Assembly: GCF_002914525.1 (NCBI RefSeq)
Contig: NZ_LODW01000048.1
Coordinates: 1-64,000, forward strand
Direction: 5' to 3'
Source of the DNA: Rhizobium hidalgonense
Lineage (GTDB): Bacteria; Pseudomonadota; Alphaproteobacteria; Rhizobiales; Rhizobiaceae
DNA: 64,000 bases
Numbering within the stretch: the stretch's first letter is position 1; every line of letters begins with the position of its first letter. A program made the position numbers and the translations under genes. This document shows, piece by piece, positions 45,018-55,796 of the stretch. The notes below the pieces were generated by a model. It was not told where the DNA came from. It ran no database searches and saw only the letters and a program-made list of their open reading frames with translations.

Positions 45018-46337
45018 GTGAACAGCGGACATCAGCACCGGGTATTCGGCAGGCGAGCGCAGGAACATATCCTGATCCTGGCAAGCGGCGACAAGGTCCG
45101 CCACATGACGGTCCGGCCTTGGATGGCCGCGCTTGCCTTCTGCTTCGTCGGCGTCTTCTCGATCGGCTATCTCCTCGCCACCTCCTACCTCGTGCTGCGC
45201 GACGACCTGATCGGCGCCACCATGGCGCGGCAAGCCCGCATGCAGCACGATTATGAAGACCGCATCGCAGCCCTCCGCGCCCAGGTCGATCGCATCACGT
45301 CGCGTCAGCTCCTAGACCAGCAGGTGGTCGAGGACAAAGTCGACAAGCTGATGGAGCAGCAGATGGCGCTGACCTCGCGCCACGGTAAGCTCGACAATCT
45401 GCTCGACCGGGCCGAAAGCTCGGGTCTGACGGAAAAGGACGGCGCCCCGCCTGCCTCGTCTTCACCCGTTCAGTCCTATGCCCCCGACATCAAGGATAAG
45501 CGCGCTTCATTGACCGGTGGCGGCATCGAGGCGATCGAGAAACAGCTGGCGAGCGGTGCGCCTGCTGATGCTACACCCGACAATACGACGCTTGCCTATG
45601 TGCCCTCGGCCGAAACGGTCGGCGACCGCGCCGACCGCATCTTCTCCAACGTGACGCTGTCGCTGAAGGGGGTCGAACAGGATCAGCGCAACCGCGTCGA
45701 GCAACTGACGAGCGACGCCGGCAATGCCGCCAATGCCATCGGCAATGTGCTGACCCGATTCAAAATTCCAGTGCCTGAGGAAGTTGCGGCGAGACAGGAC
45801 GACGATGCCGTCGGCGGCCCCTATGTCGAACCTGAAAGCAACGACGATTTCAACAATTCGCTGGCAGCGCTCGACGGCGCACTGACCCGGCTTGAGGCCG
45901 TGCGCAGCACCGCCGAATCCCTGCCCTTCCGCAACCCCGCCATCGGCAAGGACGTGACCAGCCCCTTCGGCAATCGCCGCGACCCTTTCCTCGGCCGCCT
46001 CGCGCTGCATTCCGGCATCGATTTCCGCTTCTCGCCGGGTGAAAAGATCCGCCCGTCGGCGCCTGGCAAGGTCATTTCCGCCGGCTGGACCGGCGGTTAC
46101 GGCAACATGGTCGAAGTCGATCACGGCAACGGCATCTCCACCCGCTATGGCCATATGTCCCAGGTCTTGGTCAAGGTCGGCGACACGGTCGGCCGCAGCA
46201 ACGTTATCGGCCTTGCCGGCAGCACCGGCCGCTCGACGGGCACGCACCTGCACTATGAAGTGCGCCAGGACGGGCACGCGGTCGATCCAGTATATTTCAT
46301 GAATGCCGGCCTTAAACTCGCCACCTATATCAAGTAA
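45018..46337 (+). CDS. M23 family (LytM-type) peptidoglycan endopeptidase
   Basis: A 439-residue protein. One transmembrane helix (about 33-58, WMAALAFCFVGVFSIGYLLATSYLVL) is followed by a coiled coil (YEDRIAALRAQVDRITSRQLL). A long linker leads to a C-terminal M23 domain. Zinc and catalytic residues are intact in LHSGIDFRF and GTHLHYEVRQDG, so it should be active. It cuts peptide cross-links in the periplasm during growth or division. GTG at 45018 is the start codon, with GGGAGAG upstream. A CtrA half-site lies in front. Confidence 0.9.
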   Translation: MNSGHQHRVFGRRAQEHILILASGDKVRHMTVRPWMAALAFCFVGVFSIGYLLATSYLVLRDDLIGATMARQARMQHDYEDRIAALRAQVDRITSRQLLDQQVVEDKVDKLMEQQMALTSRHGKLDNLLDRAESSGLTEKDGAPPASSSPVQSYAPDIKDKRASLTGGGIEAIEKQLASGAPADATPDNTTLAYVPSAETVGDRADRIFSNVTLSLKGVEQDQRNRVEQLTSDAGNAANAIGNVLTRFKIPVPEEVAARQDDDAVGGPYVEPESNDDFNNSLAALDGALTRLEAVRSTAESLPFRNPAIGKDVTSPFGNRRDPFLGRLALHSGIDFRFSPGEKIRPSAPGKVISAGWTGGYGNMVEVDHGNGISTRYGHMSQVLVKVGDTVGRSNVIGLAGSTGRSTGTHLHYEVRQDGHAVDPVYFMNAGLKLATYIK

Positions 46338-46391
46338 CAGCCGTCAGGTAACCATCGCTTCACTCTGTACAGGGTGGGGCCTCTCTATTTC

Positions 46392-46420
46392 TTGACTTGC
46401 CGGCCATTCGGGGCTATGTC
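46392..46420 (+). promoter_or_regulatory. Predicted sigma-70 promoter of the DEAD-box helicase gene
   Basis: CTTGACT (TTGACT 46392-46397), 17 bases, then TATGTC (46415-46420). This matches the rhizobial CTTGAC-N17-CTATAT type. The predicted start near 46427 supports the helicase start at 46495. Confidence 0.55.
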
Positions 46421-46494
46421 GCGCTGCATTGCGGCATGCAATCCCGCCGACTCGTTCAGAGCTCGGCCGAACCGGAACGGAAACAGTTTTCCCT

Positions 46495-48012
<1,518 letters not shown>

Positions 48013-48019
48013 ACACCCA

Positions 48020-48469
48020 ATGGGTAAGCCCGGTCTCGATTTCCCGGGCTTCGGCGTCGGCCTTGTCATTCTGCGCGACGCCAGGATTCTTCTCTATAAA
48101 CGCGTGCGCGCACCGGAAGCCGGCTACTGGAATATCGTCGGCGGCAAGGTCGACCATATGGAGCCGGCCGAACAAGCTGCGCGCCGCGAGGCCGAGGAAG
48201 AAACCGGCCTCAAGATCGGCCGGATCGAGCGGATCGGCGTGACCGAACAGATCATCGATACCGACCGCCAGCACTGGATCTCGCTTCTCTATCTCGCCCG
48301 TGACGTCGAAGGTGAGCCGCAACTGACCGAACCGGACAAGCTTTCCGATTTCGGCTGGTTTCCGCTGACGGATTTGCCGGAACCGCTCTCGGCCTTCACC
48401 AAGGCGGCGATATCAGCCCTGCCCTCAGCCGAATGCAGTCAGCGATCGGCTCTCAGCGACGCCTCATAG
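48020..48469 (+). CDS. NUDIX hydrolase
   Basis: A 149-residue hydrolase with a complete Nudix box, GKVDHMEPAEQAARREAEEETGL (about 47-69), preceded by YWNIVGG. It hydrolyses a nucleoside diphosphate linked to another group; the segment RHWISLLYLA suggests an MTH1-like nucleotide enzyme, but the substrate is uncertain. It is probably co-transcribed with the helicase. The 3' end overlaps the convergent TfoX gene by 31 bases. Confidence 0.9.
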   Translation: MGKPGLDFPGFGVGLVILRDARILLYKRVRAPEAGYWNIVGGKVDHMEPAEQAARREAEEETGLKIGRIERIGVTEQIIDTDRQHWISLLYLARDVEGEPQLTEPDKLSDFGWFPLTDLPEPLSAFTKAAISALPSAECSQRSALSDAS

Positions 48470-48759
48470 GCAAGCCGCACCCATTTCGCCATCAGATCGG
48501 GATCGTCATAAGCCTCGTCGGGGATCGACCAGTAGGGCATCTTCACCGGTTTGCCCTTCCTGCCCTCGTAGGTCCATTGCGTGGCGCCGGCAGCGGCAAA
48601 TTCGGGAGCGCTCGTCTCGTCGGCCTTCAGCAGCATCTCGTCGCGCACTTCGAGCGCGATGATGCGCCCGAGATGATAGATGCCCTTGCCGCCGAACATG
48701 CGCTTGACCGTGACCGGGCCGAGCCCCTGAAACATTTCCTCGATGCCGGCATTGTCCAT
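48439..48759 (-). CDS. TfoX/Sxy N-terminal domain protein
   Basis: A 106-residue protein consisting of a TfoX N-terminal domain: VTVKRMFGGKGIYHLGRIIALEVRDEMLLKAD, then PYWSIPDEAYDDPDLMAKWVRLAYEAS. The domain was named for competence regulators, but stand-alone copies are common in alphaproteobacteria without known function. It overlaps the NUDIX gene tail to tail. Confidence 0.85.
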   Translation of the reverse strand: MDNAGIEEMFQGLGPVTVKRMFGGKGIYHLGRIIALEVRDEMLLKADETSAPEFAAAGATQWTYEGRKGKPVKMPYWSIPDEAYDDPDLMAKWVRLAYEASLRADR

Positions 48760-48785
48760 TCGCTATTCCCTCGAGAGCCTGAAAA

Positions 48786-49280
48786 TCACAGCGCGTGATA
48801 ATCCCGGTTCATATAAATAAGCGCCGGGTGCTTTTCGCTGAAGCGGACAGCCGCAACCTCGCCGAAAATGACATTGTGCGTCGGCATTTCCTTGATGTCG
48901 GTCACCCGGCAATCGAAGGCAGCGAGCGCATCGGCGAGAACGGGCGCGCCGGTAACCAGCGTCTCGAAACGAGCACTGGCGAAACGGTCGCTATCGGAAA
49001 GCGACGTCCGTCCGGAAAAGGCGTCGGCAACGCCTTGGTGATGGGCGCCGAGCGTGTTGAGCACGAAGATGCCGCTACGGAAAAAGATCTCGTTCTTCGG
49101 ATTGGTATTGTTGAGGCAGATCAGCACCGAGGCCGGATTGTCCGACACCGAGCAGGCGGCAGTAATGGTGACGCCGCGGCGCAAGCCTTCCATTGCCGTC
49201 GTCACGAGCTGCACATGGCCGGCATAGCGGCTCATGGCATCGCGATAAAGGCCGGGGTCGATATGCTGCCTGTTCAACAC
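48786..49280 (-). CDS. Flavin reductase family protein
   Basis: A 164-residue FMN-binding reductase. YRDAMSRYAGHVQLVTTAMEGLRRGVTITAACSVSDNPASVLICLNN forms the flavin barrel, and FVLNTLGAHHQGVADAFSG and MPTHNVIFGEVAAVRF follow. It would supply reduced FMN to a monooxygenase or act on its own. It is distinct in sequence from the reductase at 17897. No monooxygenase gene is adjacent, so the partner is elsewhere. Confidence 0.87.
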   Translation of the reverse strand: MLNRQHIDPGLYRDAMSRYAGHVQLVTTAMEGLRRGVTITAACSVSDNPASVLICLNNTNPKNEIFFRSGIFVLNTLGAHHQGVADAFSGRTSLSDSDRFASARFETLVTGAPVLADALAAFDCRVTDIKEMPTHNVIFGEVAAVRFSEKHPALIYMNRDYHAL

Positions 49281-49360
49281 CTGCTTCTCCGTGCGCGCTT
49301 ATATGGCCACTGCATAATTCCTGAAACCGGAATCGACTTAGGACAAAATTAGCAGCAATT

Positions 49361-49411
49361 CAAAGTGCTACAGCGTCCTTTGCTGCTCTCGAAAAGACAC
49401 GTGGCGCTATC
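49361..49411. repeat. Degenerate rhizobial palindromic repeat
   Basis: GTGCTACAGCGTCCTTTG, then GAAAAGAC and a decayed closing arm, resembling a repeat common in rhizobial intergenic DNA. The arms no longer match fully. It is in the 284-base gap 49281-49564; nothing else is clear there. Confidence 0.4.
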
Positions 49412-49564
49412 GTTCGACTTGCTATCGCGCCAATATGGCGAGCATCGGTTACCTTTTCTACAATAGGACCGGTGAAAAGCATTGCTTCACGCTTGTTTTT
49501 CTTTGACGATCGCGGCCGTGCGGATAAAAGGGCATGGACGATGGCTAGGGGATCTCCGCCTTTC

Positions 49565-50644
49565 ATGATCAACCTGCGTGGCATAGCAGCCTGTCTGATG
49601 CTGCTGGGAGCGGCGGCACAAGGCCATGCGGCCGGCGTGACGATCGGCGTCGTCGCCCCTCAGAACGGCACGCTCGCTTTGCTTGGTACCCAGATTGCCG
49701 CCGGTGCCGGTTTCGAGATCCAGCAATCGGGAAATACCCTCGTCGCCATCAACGAGACTTGTGAGGACAATAGCGGTGCTGCGGTTGCCGATGCGCTGGT
49801 TGCTGCCAAGGTGCAGGTCGCAATCGGCTTTCTCTGCAGCGAGACTCTGGAAGGCGCACTGCAGAAGCTGAAGGATGCCGGCATTCCCGCCATCACCGTC
49901 TCGGCGCGTTCCCGCATCCTCATGGAGGATGCGCTGAAGAATGGCTGGCCGCTCTTTCGTTTGGCGCCCGCCGACGGCACTGAGGCGGCAAAGATCAATG
50001 AGGTGATCCTGAAGGACTGGGCCGCCGATCCGATCGCCCTGATCGAGGACGGCACCATCCATGGCCGCGAGCTGACGGAAGCGGTGCGCAACGCGCTGGA
50101 ACAGAACGGCCTGAAGCCGGTCTTTACCGATACCTATCGGCCGGGACAGGAGCAGCAGATTGCCTTGGTCCGCCGTCTGAAACGCGCCGGCGCCACCAGG
50201 GTCTTCATCGGTGGCGACCGCAACGATGTCGCCGTCATCGCCCGTGACGCCAAGGCAGAAAACATTCCGCTCTCCATCCTCAGCGGCGATGCCATGCGCG
50301 CCGCCGACCAGCCGCTGCCGCTTGATACAGGCGTGCGCGCCGTCGCTCTGCCGGAATATGCCGTTCTGCCGGAAGCCACAGCGGCAGCCGACGCGCTGCG
50401 TGCCAAAGGCATCGAGCCGGAAGGATATGTCCTGCCGTCGCTCGCGGCAGCATTGATCGCCGGCCAGGCGGCGGAAGCCGCTGCTGCGGGCAAGCCTCTC
50501 CAGGAAATGCTTCTCGCCACGACGTTCCAGACGCCGATCGGCGCCATTGCCTTCACCGCGGCGCACGAACTCGCGCAAAATCCCTACCGCCTGCTCGAAT
50601 GGCGGGGCAACGGCTTTTTTCCACCTGCCGCGCCGACGCAATGA
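49565..50644 (+). CDS. Branched-chain amino-acid type periplasmic binding protein (orphan)
   Basis: A 359-residue Leu/Ile/Val-type binding protein. The signal is MINLRGIAACLMLLGAAAQGHA, then VTIGVVAPQNGTLALLGTQIAAGAGFEI. It has VQVAIGFLCSETLEGALQKL and ISARSRILMEDAL-like binding segments, and the later PEGYVLPSLAAALIAGQA. The start at 49565 gives a normal signal; GTG 49472 would put 31 extra residues in front. No permease or ATPase genes are adjacent. It is followed by rpe after 65 bases. Confidence 0.85.
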   Translation: MINLRGIAACLMLLGAAAQGHAAGVTIGVVAPQNGTLALLGTQIAAGAGFEIQQSGNTLVAINETCEDNSGAAVADALVAAKVQVAIGFLCSETLEGALQKLKDAGIPAITVSARSRILMEDALKNGWPLFRLAPADGTEAAKINEVILKDWAADPIALIEDGTIHGRELTEAVRNALEQNGLKPVFTDTYRPGQEQQIALVRRLKRAGATRVFIGGDRNDVAVIARDAKAENIPLSILSGDAMRAADQPLPLDTGVRAVALPEYAVLPEATAAADALRAKGIEPEGYVLPSLAAALIAGQAAEAAAAGKPLQEMLLATTFQTPIGAIAFTAAHELAQNPYRLLEWRGNGFFPPAAPTQ

Positions 50645-50709
50645 GCGGCGGCGGCCAGTCTTGAAATCGGGTGCCGCCCCAAGTGGCCGCCCACAGGGAG
50701 TAAGATTTG

Positions 50710-51387
50710 ATGACGCTGCCCATTCGCATGGCCCCTTCGATCCTCGCGGCGGATTTCGCCCGGCTCGGCGAGGAGGTGCGCAACGTCACGGCCGCCGGCG
50801 CCGACTGGATCCATCTCGACGTCATGGACGGGCATTTCGTGCCCAACATCTCCTTCGGGCCCGATGTCATCAAATCGCTGCGCTCCTATACATCGGCCAT
50901 CTTCGACTGCCACCTGATGATCTCGCCGGTCGACGACTACCTCGAAGCCTTCGCCAAGGCCGGCTGCGACCGCATCACCGTCCATGCCGAAGCCGGGCCG
51001 CATCTGCACCGCTCGCTGCAGACCATCCGCAATCTCGGCAAAAAGGTCGGCGTGACACTCAATCCGGCCACCCCGCTCAGCGCCATCGAAAACGTGCTCG
51101 ACGATGTCGACCTCATCCTGATCATGTCGGTCAATCCCGGCTTCGGCGGGCAGAAGTTCATTCCGGCGATGGCAGCCAAGATCGCCGCGGCAAAATCACT
51201 GATCGGTGACCGCCCGATCGAACTCGAAGTCGATGGCGGCGTCACGGTGGAAACAGCGCCTGCTATCGCGCGCGCCGGCGCCAACGTCCTCGTCGCCGGC
51301 TCGGCGATTTTCAAGGGCGCGACAGTCGAAGATTATCGTCGGACCGTCGCCGATCTTCGTCAGGCAGCCGAAGGGGCACGAGCATGA
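50710..51387 (+). CDS. rpe: Ribulose-phosphate 3-epimerase
   Basis: A 225-residue TIM-barrel epimerase that interconverts ribulose-5-phosphate and xylulose-5-phosphate. It has [35 protein letters not shown] (metal and catalytic Asp), [15 protein letters not shown] and [11 protein letters not shown] 50710 is chosen, with GGGAG upstream; a TTG directly before is less likely. It overlaps the next gene by four bases. Confidence 0.96.
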   Translation: MTLPIRMAPSILAADFARLGEEVRNVTAAGADWIHLDVMDGHFVPNISFGPDVIKSLRSYTSAIFDCHLMISPVDDYLEAFAKAGCDRITVHAEAGPHLHRSLQTIRNLGKKVGVTLNPATPLSAIENVLDDVDLILIMSVNPGFGGQKFIPAMAAKIAAAKSLIGDRPIELEVDGGVTVETAPAIARAGANVLVAGSAIFKGATVEDYRRTVADLRQAAEGARA

Positions 51388-52109
51388 TCAAGCGTCTGAT
51401 CCTCGGTGGCATGCTTGCCGCCGCATTGACCGGCCTGCCCGCCCTGTCACTGGCCGGCGACATTGCCAATATCCAGCCGCTCGGCTTTTCTGCCGATGGC
51501 AAGGTGTTCGGATTTCAGGAATTCGGCCTCAAGGAAGAAGGCGGCGTCCCTTACTCCAACACCTATTTCGTCGACACCGAAAACGGCCAGTATCTCGAGG
51601 GCACGCCGTTCCGCACGGAGATGACCGACAAGGACGCCAATCTTTCCAAGGCGCGGCCGCAGAACCTGACGGCGGCGCGCAGCCAGATGGACAAATACGA
51701 TCTGCTGACCAATCCCGGCCTGATCGCCGCCTTCAATCCGCCGACCGAACTCGGCTCTCCCGCAAAGACCATCCGCTATACCACGCTTGCGACCGACGGC
51801 CCGCCGAAATCGCCCTATACGCTCTCACTCAGCGAGATGCCGGTACCGACGCCGAAGGATTGCGCGGCGATCGACAAGCGGGTTCTCGGCTTCAGCCTGC
51901 AGATGATCGAGAAACAAGGCGCTCCGAACCGCCAGGCGGCGCGGCAGGCGACCATAGTTCCGGCCGAGCGCGCCTGTTCGGTGGAATACCGGATCGGCGG
52001 TGCGGTGGTCTATCAGCCGGAATCCGGAAACACGGTTCACATCGCCCTCATCCTCGCCTTCGACGCCGACAGGAACGGACGCTGGATTGCCGTTCCGGTT
52101 CATCCCTGA
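51384..52109 (+). CDS. DUF2259 exported protein
   Basis: A 241-residue protein. The signal peptide is [24 protein letters not shown], so it is periplasmic. [39 protein letters not shown] is the typical DUF2259 opening. The conserved pair of Cys (DCAAID, RACSVEY) may form a disulfide. Function unknown. The start overlaps rpe (ATGA). The downstream 15-bp tandem repeat begins six bases after the stop. Confidence 0.85.
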   Translation: MIKRLILGGMLAAALTGLPALSLAGDIANIQPLGFSADGKVFGFQEFGLKEEGGVPYSNTYFVDTENGQYLEGTPFRTEMTDKDANLSKARPQNLTAARSQMDKYDLLTNPGLIAAFNPPTELGSPAKTIRYTTLATDGPPKSPYTLSLSEMPVPTPKDCAAIDKRVLGFSLQMIEKQGAPNRQAARQATIVPAERACSVEYRIGGAVVYQPESGNTVHIALILAFDADRNGRWIAVPVHP

Positions 52110-52114
52110 GCCCG

Positions 52115-52204
52115 GATCGCCCAAGGATGGATGGCCCGAGCCCGGATCGCCCCAGGACAGATCGCCCCAGGACCAATAGCCCGAGGATGGATCGTCTGAG
52201 AGCG
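52115..52204. repeat. Six-copy 15-bp imperfect tandem repeat
   Basis: Units start at 52115, 52130, 52145, 52160, 52175 and 52190, with consensus GATCGCCCCAGGACA. Copies three and four differ at one base. Read in frame with the downstream membrane protein, units give five-residue repeats like DRPRT. Unit length is a multiple of three. Confidence 0.88.
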
Positions 52205-52672
52205 GCACGGCCGCCCTACCCCGATCTGTTTGCCGGCGCATTGTTCTGGGGCACGCAGATGCTCGCCTCCGCCATGCTCGGTCTTTACCTCCGCAACGGC
52301 CTGCAGTCGAGCCGGCTTGCCGAGGTCGCCACACTCTATTTCCTCGGCGGCCTTCTCTCCTGGCCCTTCGCCCTGCCGGTCGCCCGCTTCTTTGCCTACG
52401 ACAGGCCGCCGGAGGCGCGTTTTGCCGCCTTCTTCGTGACGCTGACCGCAGCGACGATCGCAATGACCGCCTTTCTCTTCGCCATGGAATACCGGCTGTT
52501 CTATTCGCGCTGGCACGCCCCCTTCGGCAGCTTCGTCTGGGCCTTCCAGTTCGTCTTCACCAGCATCAGCGCCGTCTACCAGTTCCTGGTGATCGGCCTG
52601 CGCCTTTTCCTGCCGCTCGGTCTCGTCTGCCTTGTCGTCAGCAGCTATCATCTTGCCAAACGCATGCGTTGA
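52187..52672 (+). CDS. Hypothetical membrane protein with a repeat-derived N-terminus
   Basis: A 161-residue protein with about four helices (LFAGALFWGTQMLASAMLGLYL; EVATLYFLGGLLSWPFALPVARFF; FAAFFVTLTAATIAMTAFLFAM; LVIGLRLFLPLGLVCLVVSSYHLA). I recognise no family. The start is uncertain: ATG 52187 is the conservative choice. ATG 52127 would add 20 residues encoded by 15-bp repeats (DRPRTDRPRT). Neither has a good ribosome binding site, so coupling to the DUF2259 gene just upstream is possible. Confidence 0.65.
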   Translation: MDRLRAARPPYPDLFAGALFWGTQMLASAMLGLYLRNGLQSSRLAEVATLYFLGGLLSWPFALPVARFFAYDRPPEARFAAFFVTLTAATIAMTAFLFAMEYRLFYSRWHAPFGSFVWAFQFVFTSISAVYQFLVIGLRLFLPLGLVCLVVSSYHLAKRMR

Positions 52673-52744
52673 GATTGCCGCCGGTCTTTGCTACAGGGGC
52701 GCTAACCTCAATGAAGCAACCTCTTGAAGTGAAGGCAGCCGCCC

Positions 52745-54052
52745 ATGATCCCGCGTTATTCCCGGCCCGAAATGGTCGCCATCTGGTCTCCCGAAACCAA
52801 ATTCCGCATCTGGTTCGAGATCGAGGCGCATGCCTGCGACGCGCTGGCCGAACTCGGCGTCATCCCGAAATCGGCGGCAAAGACGATCTGGGAAAAGGGC
52901 GGTGCGGCCACCTTCGACGTCGCTCGCATCGACGAGATCGAGGCTGTCACCAAGCATGACGTTATCGCCTTCCTGACCCATCTCGCCGAGATCGTCGGCC
53001 CGGATGCGCGTTTCGTCCACCAGGGCATGACCTCATCTGATGTGCTCGACACCTGCTTCAACGTCCAGCTGGTGCGCGCCACCGATATCCTGATCGCCGA
53101 TATCGACCGCCTGCTCGCAGCGCTGAAAACCCGCGCCTTCGAACATAAGGACACCGTCACCATCGGCCGCTCGCACGGCATTCACGCCGAGCCCACCACC
53201 TTCGGTGTCAAGCTGGCGCTTGCCTATGCCGAATTCGAGCGCTGCCGCCAGCGCCTGGTCGCCGCCCGCGAGGAAGTCGCGACCTGCGCCATCTCGGGCG
53301 CCGTCGGCACCTTCGCCAATATCGATCCGCGCGTCGAAGAACATGTCGCCGAGGCCCTTGGGCTGAAGGCCGAGCCGGTCTCGACCCAGGTCATCCCGCG
53401 CGACCGCCACGCCATGTATTTCGCCACCCTCGGCGTCGTCGCCTCCTCGATCGAACGTCTGGCGACCGAGATCCGCCACCTGCAGCGCACCGAGGTTCTG
53501 GAAGCGGAAGAATATTTCTCGCCCGGCCAGAAGGGCTCTTCGGCCATGCCGCACAAGCGCAACCCGGTTCTGACAGAAAACCTGACCGGCCTCGCCCGCA
53601 TGGTCCGCTCCTACGCCCTGCCGGCCATGGAAAACGTCGCCCTCTGGCATGAACGCGACATCTCCCACTCCTCGGTCGAACGCATGATCGGCCCCGATGC
53701 GACCGTGACGCTCGATTTCGCCCTGTCGCGTCTCGCCGGCGTCATCGAAAAGCTCTTGGTCTACCCCGAGAACATGGAAAAGAACCTCAACAAATTCCGC
53801 GGCCTCGTCCACTCCCAGCGTGTCCTTCTGGCGCTGACTCAGGCCGGCGCCTCCCGCGAGGACGCCTATCGCCTGGTGCAGCGCAACGCCATGAAGGTCT
53901 GGGAACAGGGCAAGGATTTTTTGGAGGAGTTGCTGGCCGATGCGGAGGTGCGAGCGGCGCTTTCGGAAGAAGACATCCGCGAAAAATTCGACCTTGGGTA
54001 TCACACCAAACACGTCGACACGATCTTCCGCCGCGTCTTCGGCAACGCTTGA
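52745..54052 (+). CDS. purB: Adenylosuccinate lyase
   Basis: A 435-residue lyase of the fumarase/aspartase superfamily. It acts twice in purine synthesis, on SAICAR and adenylosuccinate. It has YSRPEMVAIWSPETKFRIW, HQGMTSSDVLDTCFNVQL, GRSHGIHAEPTTFG, and the signature loop GQKGSSAMPHKRNPVLTENL with the catalytic Ser. It lies about 4.9 kb before the purC operon on the same strand. Tandem terminator hairpins follow. Confidence 0.96.
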   Translation: MIPRYSRPEMVAIWSPETKFRIWFEIEAHACDALAELGVIPKSAAKTIWEKGGAATFDVARIDEIEAVTKHDVIAFLTHLAEIVGPDARFVHQGMTSSDVLDTCFNVQLVRATDILIADIDRLLAALKTRAFEHKDTVTIGRSHGIHAEPTTFGVKLALAYAEFERCRQRLVAAREEVATCAISGAVGTFANIDPRVEEHVAEALGLKAEPVSTQVIPRDRHAMYFATLGVVASSIERLATEIRHLQRTEVLEAEEYFSPGQKGSSAMPHKRNPVLTENLTGLARMVRSYALPAMENVALWHERDISHSSVERMIGPDATVTLDFALSRLAGVIEKLLVYPENMEKNLNKFRGLVHSQRVLLALTQAGASREDAYRLVQRNAMKVWEQGKDFLEELLADAEVRAALSEEDIREKFDLGYHTKHVDTIFRRVFGNA

Positions 54053-54069
54053 GCGGGCTGCAACGCTAT

Positions 54070-54164
54070 GACGGCGTCTTGCAGGCGCCGTCAGGCTGTT
54101 GACAAGCCACACCCCCCGAGGGGACTTTCAAAAAACTGACGGCGCCCTCGCAGGCGCCGTTTTC
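54070..54164 (+). terminator. Two tandem terminator hairpins after purB
   Basis: The first is GACGGCG (54070-54076) / CGCCGTC (54086-54092). The second is ACGGCGCC (54139-54146) / GGCGCCGT (54153-54160), followed by TTTTC. The two share their stem sequence and look duplicated. The second is the stronger terminator. Confidence 0.7.
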
Positions 54165-54206
54165 ATGTCTGCCTTTGTCTTTTTGTAATTGCAGAATGAA
54201 TGATAG

Positions 54207-54686
54207 TTAGCTTTTCTCAAGCGGCCGTTGTTTTTGCTTCGGCCCTTTTTCGGCATCAGCACGTTTGCGTGCCCCCACCTTTTTCGAAGGCGCCGCATTG
54301 GCTGCATCCGATGTGCTGCAAGCCTCCGTCTCGCCCCTGCCCTTGGCGGCCTTGGCGACCAGTTCGTCCAAACGTTTCAGCTCATCCTCGTCGAGGTTCT
54401 CGATGCCGATGAAACGGTTCTCGGCGTGGCTCGTGAGGATAATCTCGTTGAGTTTGGCCTGGATCGCCCGCGTGTCGCGCGTCTGGGCGTTTTGCAATAC
54501 GAAGACCATCAGGAAGGTGATGATTGTCGTGCCGGTGTTGATGACCAGCTGCCAGGTTTCCGAATAATCGAAGAAGGGGCCGAGTGTCGCCCAGATGATG
54601 ACGGCGATGAGCGCCAGGATGAAGATGACAGGTTTGCCCGCCCATTCCGATATCTTGGTTGCGAAGCGGGCGAACAGATGTTTCAT
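54207..54686 (-). CDS. Low-affinity iron permease family protein
   Basis: A 159-residue membrane protein of the Iron_permease (PF04120-like) family. It has two helices, KPVIFILALIAVIIWATLGPFF and WQLVINTGTTIITFLMVFVLQNAQ, followed by TRDTRAIQAKLNEIILTS and a Lys-rich tail. The family is named from a yeast iron transporter, but bacterial members are not proven transporters. The start at 54686 (MKHLFARF) is chosen over 54692. Confidence 0.82.
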   Translation of the reverse strand: MKHLFARFATKISEWAGKPVIFILALIAVIIWATLGPFFDYSETWQLVINTGTTIITFLMVFVLQNAQTRDTRAIQAKLNEIILTSHAENRFIGIENLDEDELKRLDELVAKAAKGRGETEACSTSDAANAAPSKKVGARKRADAEKGPKQKQRPLEKS

Positions 54687-54815
54687 CGTCACCTCTGAAA
54701 TCCTCCCACAAAGCCGGTCACAAATAACGCGGCGAGAGGTCTTGAGGTTCCGGGAAGTCGGCGAAGGTTTAACCTCCGGGGATCGCGAGAGTTCGCGGTC
54801 CCCGGAAATCTTAGA

Positions 54816-55619
54816 TTACACGGCTTCCCGCGCAATCAGCTTGCGATAAAGATGCCAGGTCGCATGGCCGAGGATGGGAATGACAAGCGCAAGCCCGGCA
54901 AAGACCGGGATCGTGCCGATGACGAGCAGTGCAGCGACGATCAGGCCCCAGAGCAACACCGGCACCGGATTGGCGACCGTCGCGCGGATCGAGGTGACGA
55001 CAGCGGCCACCGCGCCGACATCGCGGTCGAGCAACAGCGGAAAGGTGATGACCGATATCGCGAGCACCACCAGCGCGAAGACGAAACCGATCAGATTGCC
55101 CCAGATGATCAACTGCATGCCCTCGGGCGTGCCGAAGACCTGGCGGAAGAAATCCGCCATGCTGCGCGGAAACACTTCGCCGAGCAGATTGCTGTAGAGC
55201 GTCTGCGCCGTCACCAGCCAGACGACGAAAATTCCACAAAGCATCAGCCCGACTGCGACGATCGACGGCAGCGCCGGCGAATGGCGTACCTCGAGCGCAT
55301 GCGTCCACGAACTATCGAGGCCGGCCTCGCGCCGGCGGCTGATCTCATAGAGACCGATCGCTGCGATCGGGCCGATCAGCACGAAACCTGCCATCAGCGG
55401 AAAGACCATCGGCAAAAGGTTGGCGCCCGAGGTCCACAACGTCAGGAAGACGCCGGCAATCGGATACATGAGGCACAGGAACACGTAGTGGGACGGTTTC
55501 TCCATGAAATCGTCGTAGCCGCGCTTCAGCGCGTCGAAGACGTCGGCGATACCGATGCGATTGACCACGGGCCGCGCGAAGCTTTCGCCTGCACCCGTCA
55601 TGACATGAAATGCCGCCAT
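54816..55619 (-). CDS. DUF2189 membrane protein
   Basis: A 267-residue protein with about six helices. It starts RIGIADVFDALKRGYDDFMEKPSHYVFLCLMYPIAGVFL, which is typical of DUF2189. WLVTAQTLYSNLL and FVFALVVLAISVITFPLLLDR follow, and it ends HATWHLYRKLIAREAV. A cytochrome-oxidase link is sometimes suggested but not seen here. The start at 55619 follows a strong GGAGGAG. It is divergent from the RBBP9-like gene. Confidence 0.87.
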   Translation of the reverse strand: MAAFHVMTGAGESFARPVVNRIGIADVFDALKRGYDDFMEKPSHYVFLCLMYPIAGVFLTLWTSGANLLPMVFPLMAGFVLIGPIAAIGLYEISRRREAGLDSSWTHALEVRHSPALPSIVAVGLMLCGIFVVWLVTAQTLYSNLLGEVFPRSMADFFRQVFGTPEGMQLIIWGNLIGFVFALVVLAISVITFPLLLDRDVGAVAAVVTSIRATVANPVPVLLWGLIVAALLVIGTIPVFAGLALVIPILGHATWHLYRKLIAREAV

Positions 55620-55796
55620 GGCTTTCTCCTCCTCAGCCGAGACCTGGTCGGCGGCGGACACGCAATCGGCGGGCAAGCCGACACGAAATCCGCAACCGGC
55701 ACTGGAGCAATATAGCAAACCAAAGCGCCCGTGTCGCTCTCTCCCTTCACATCCCCTCTTGACATCTTGGGCGCGCCTTCTCACATCGGCGGCACT

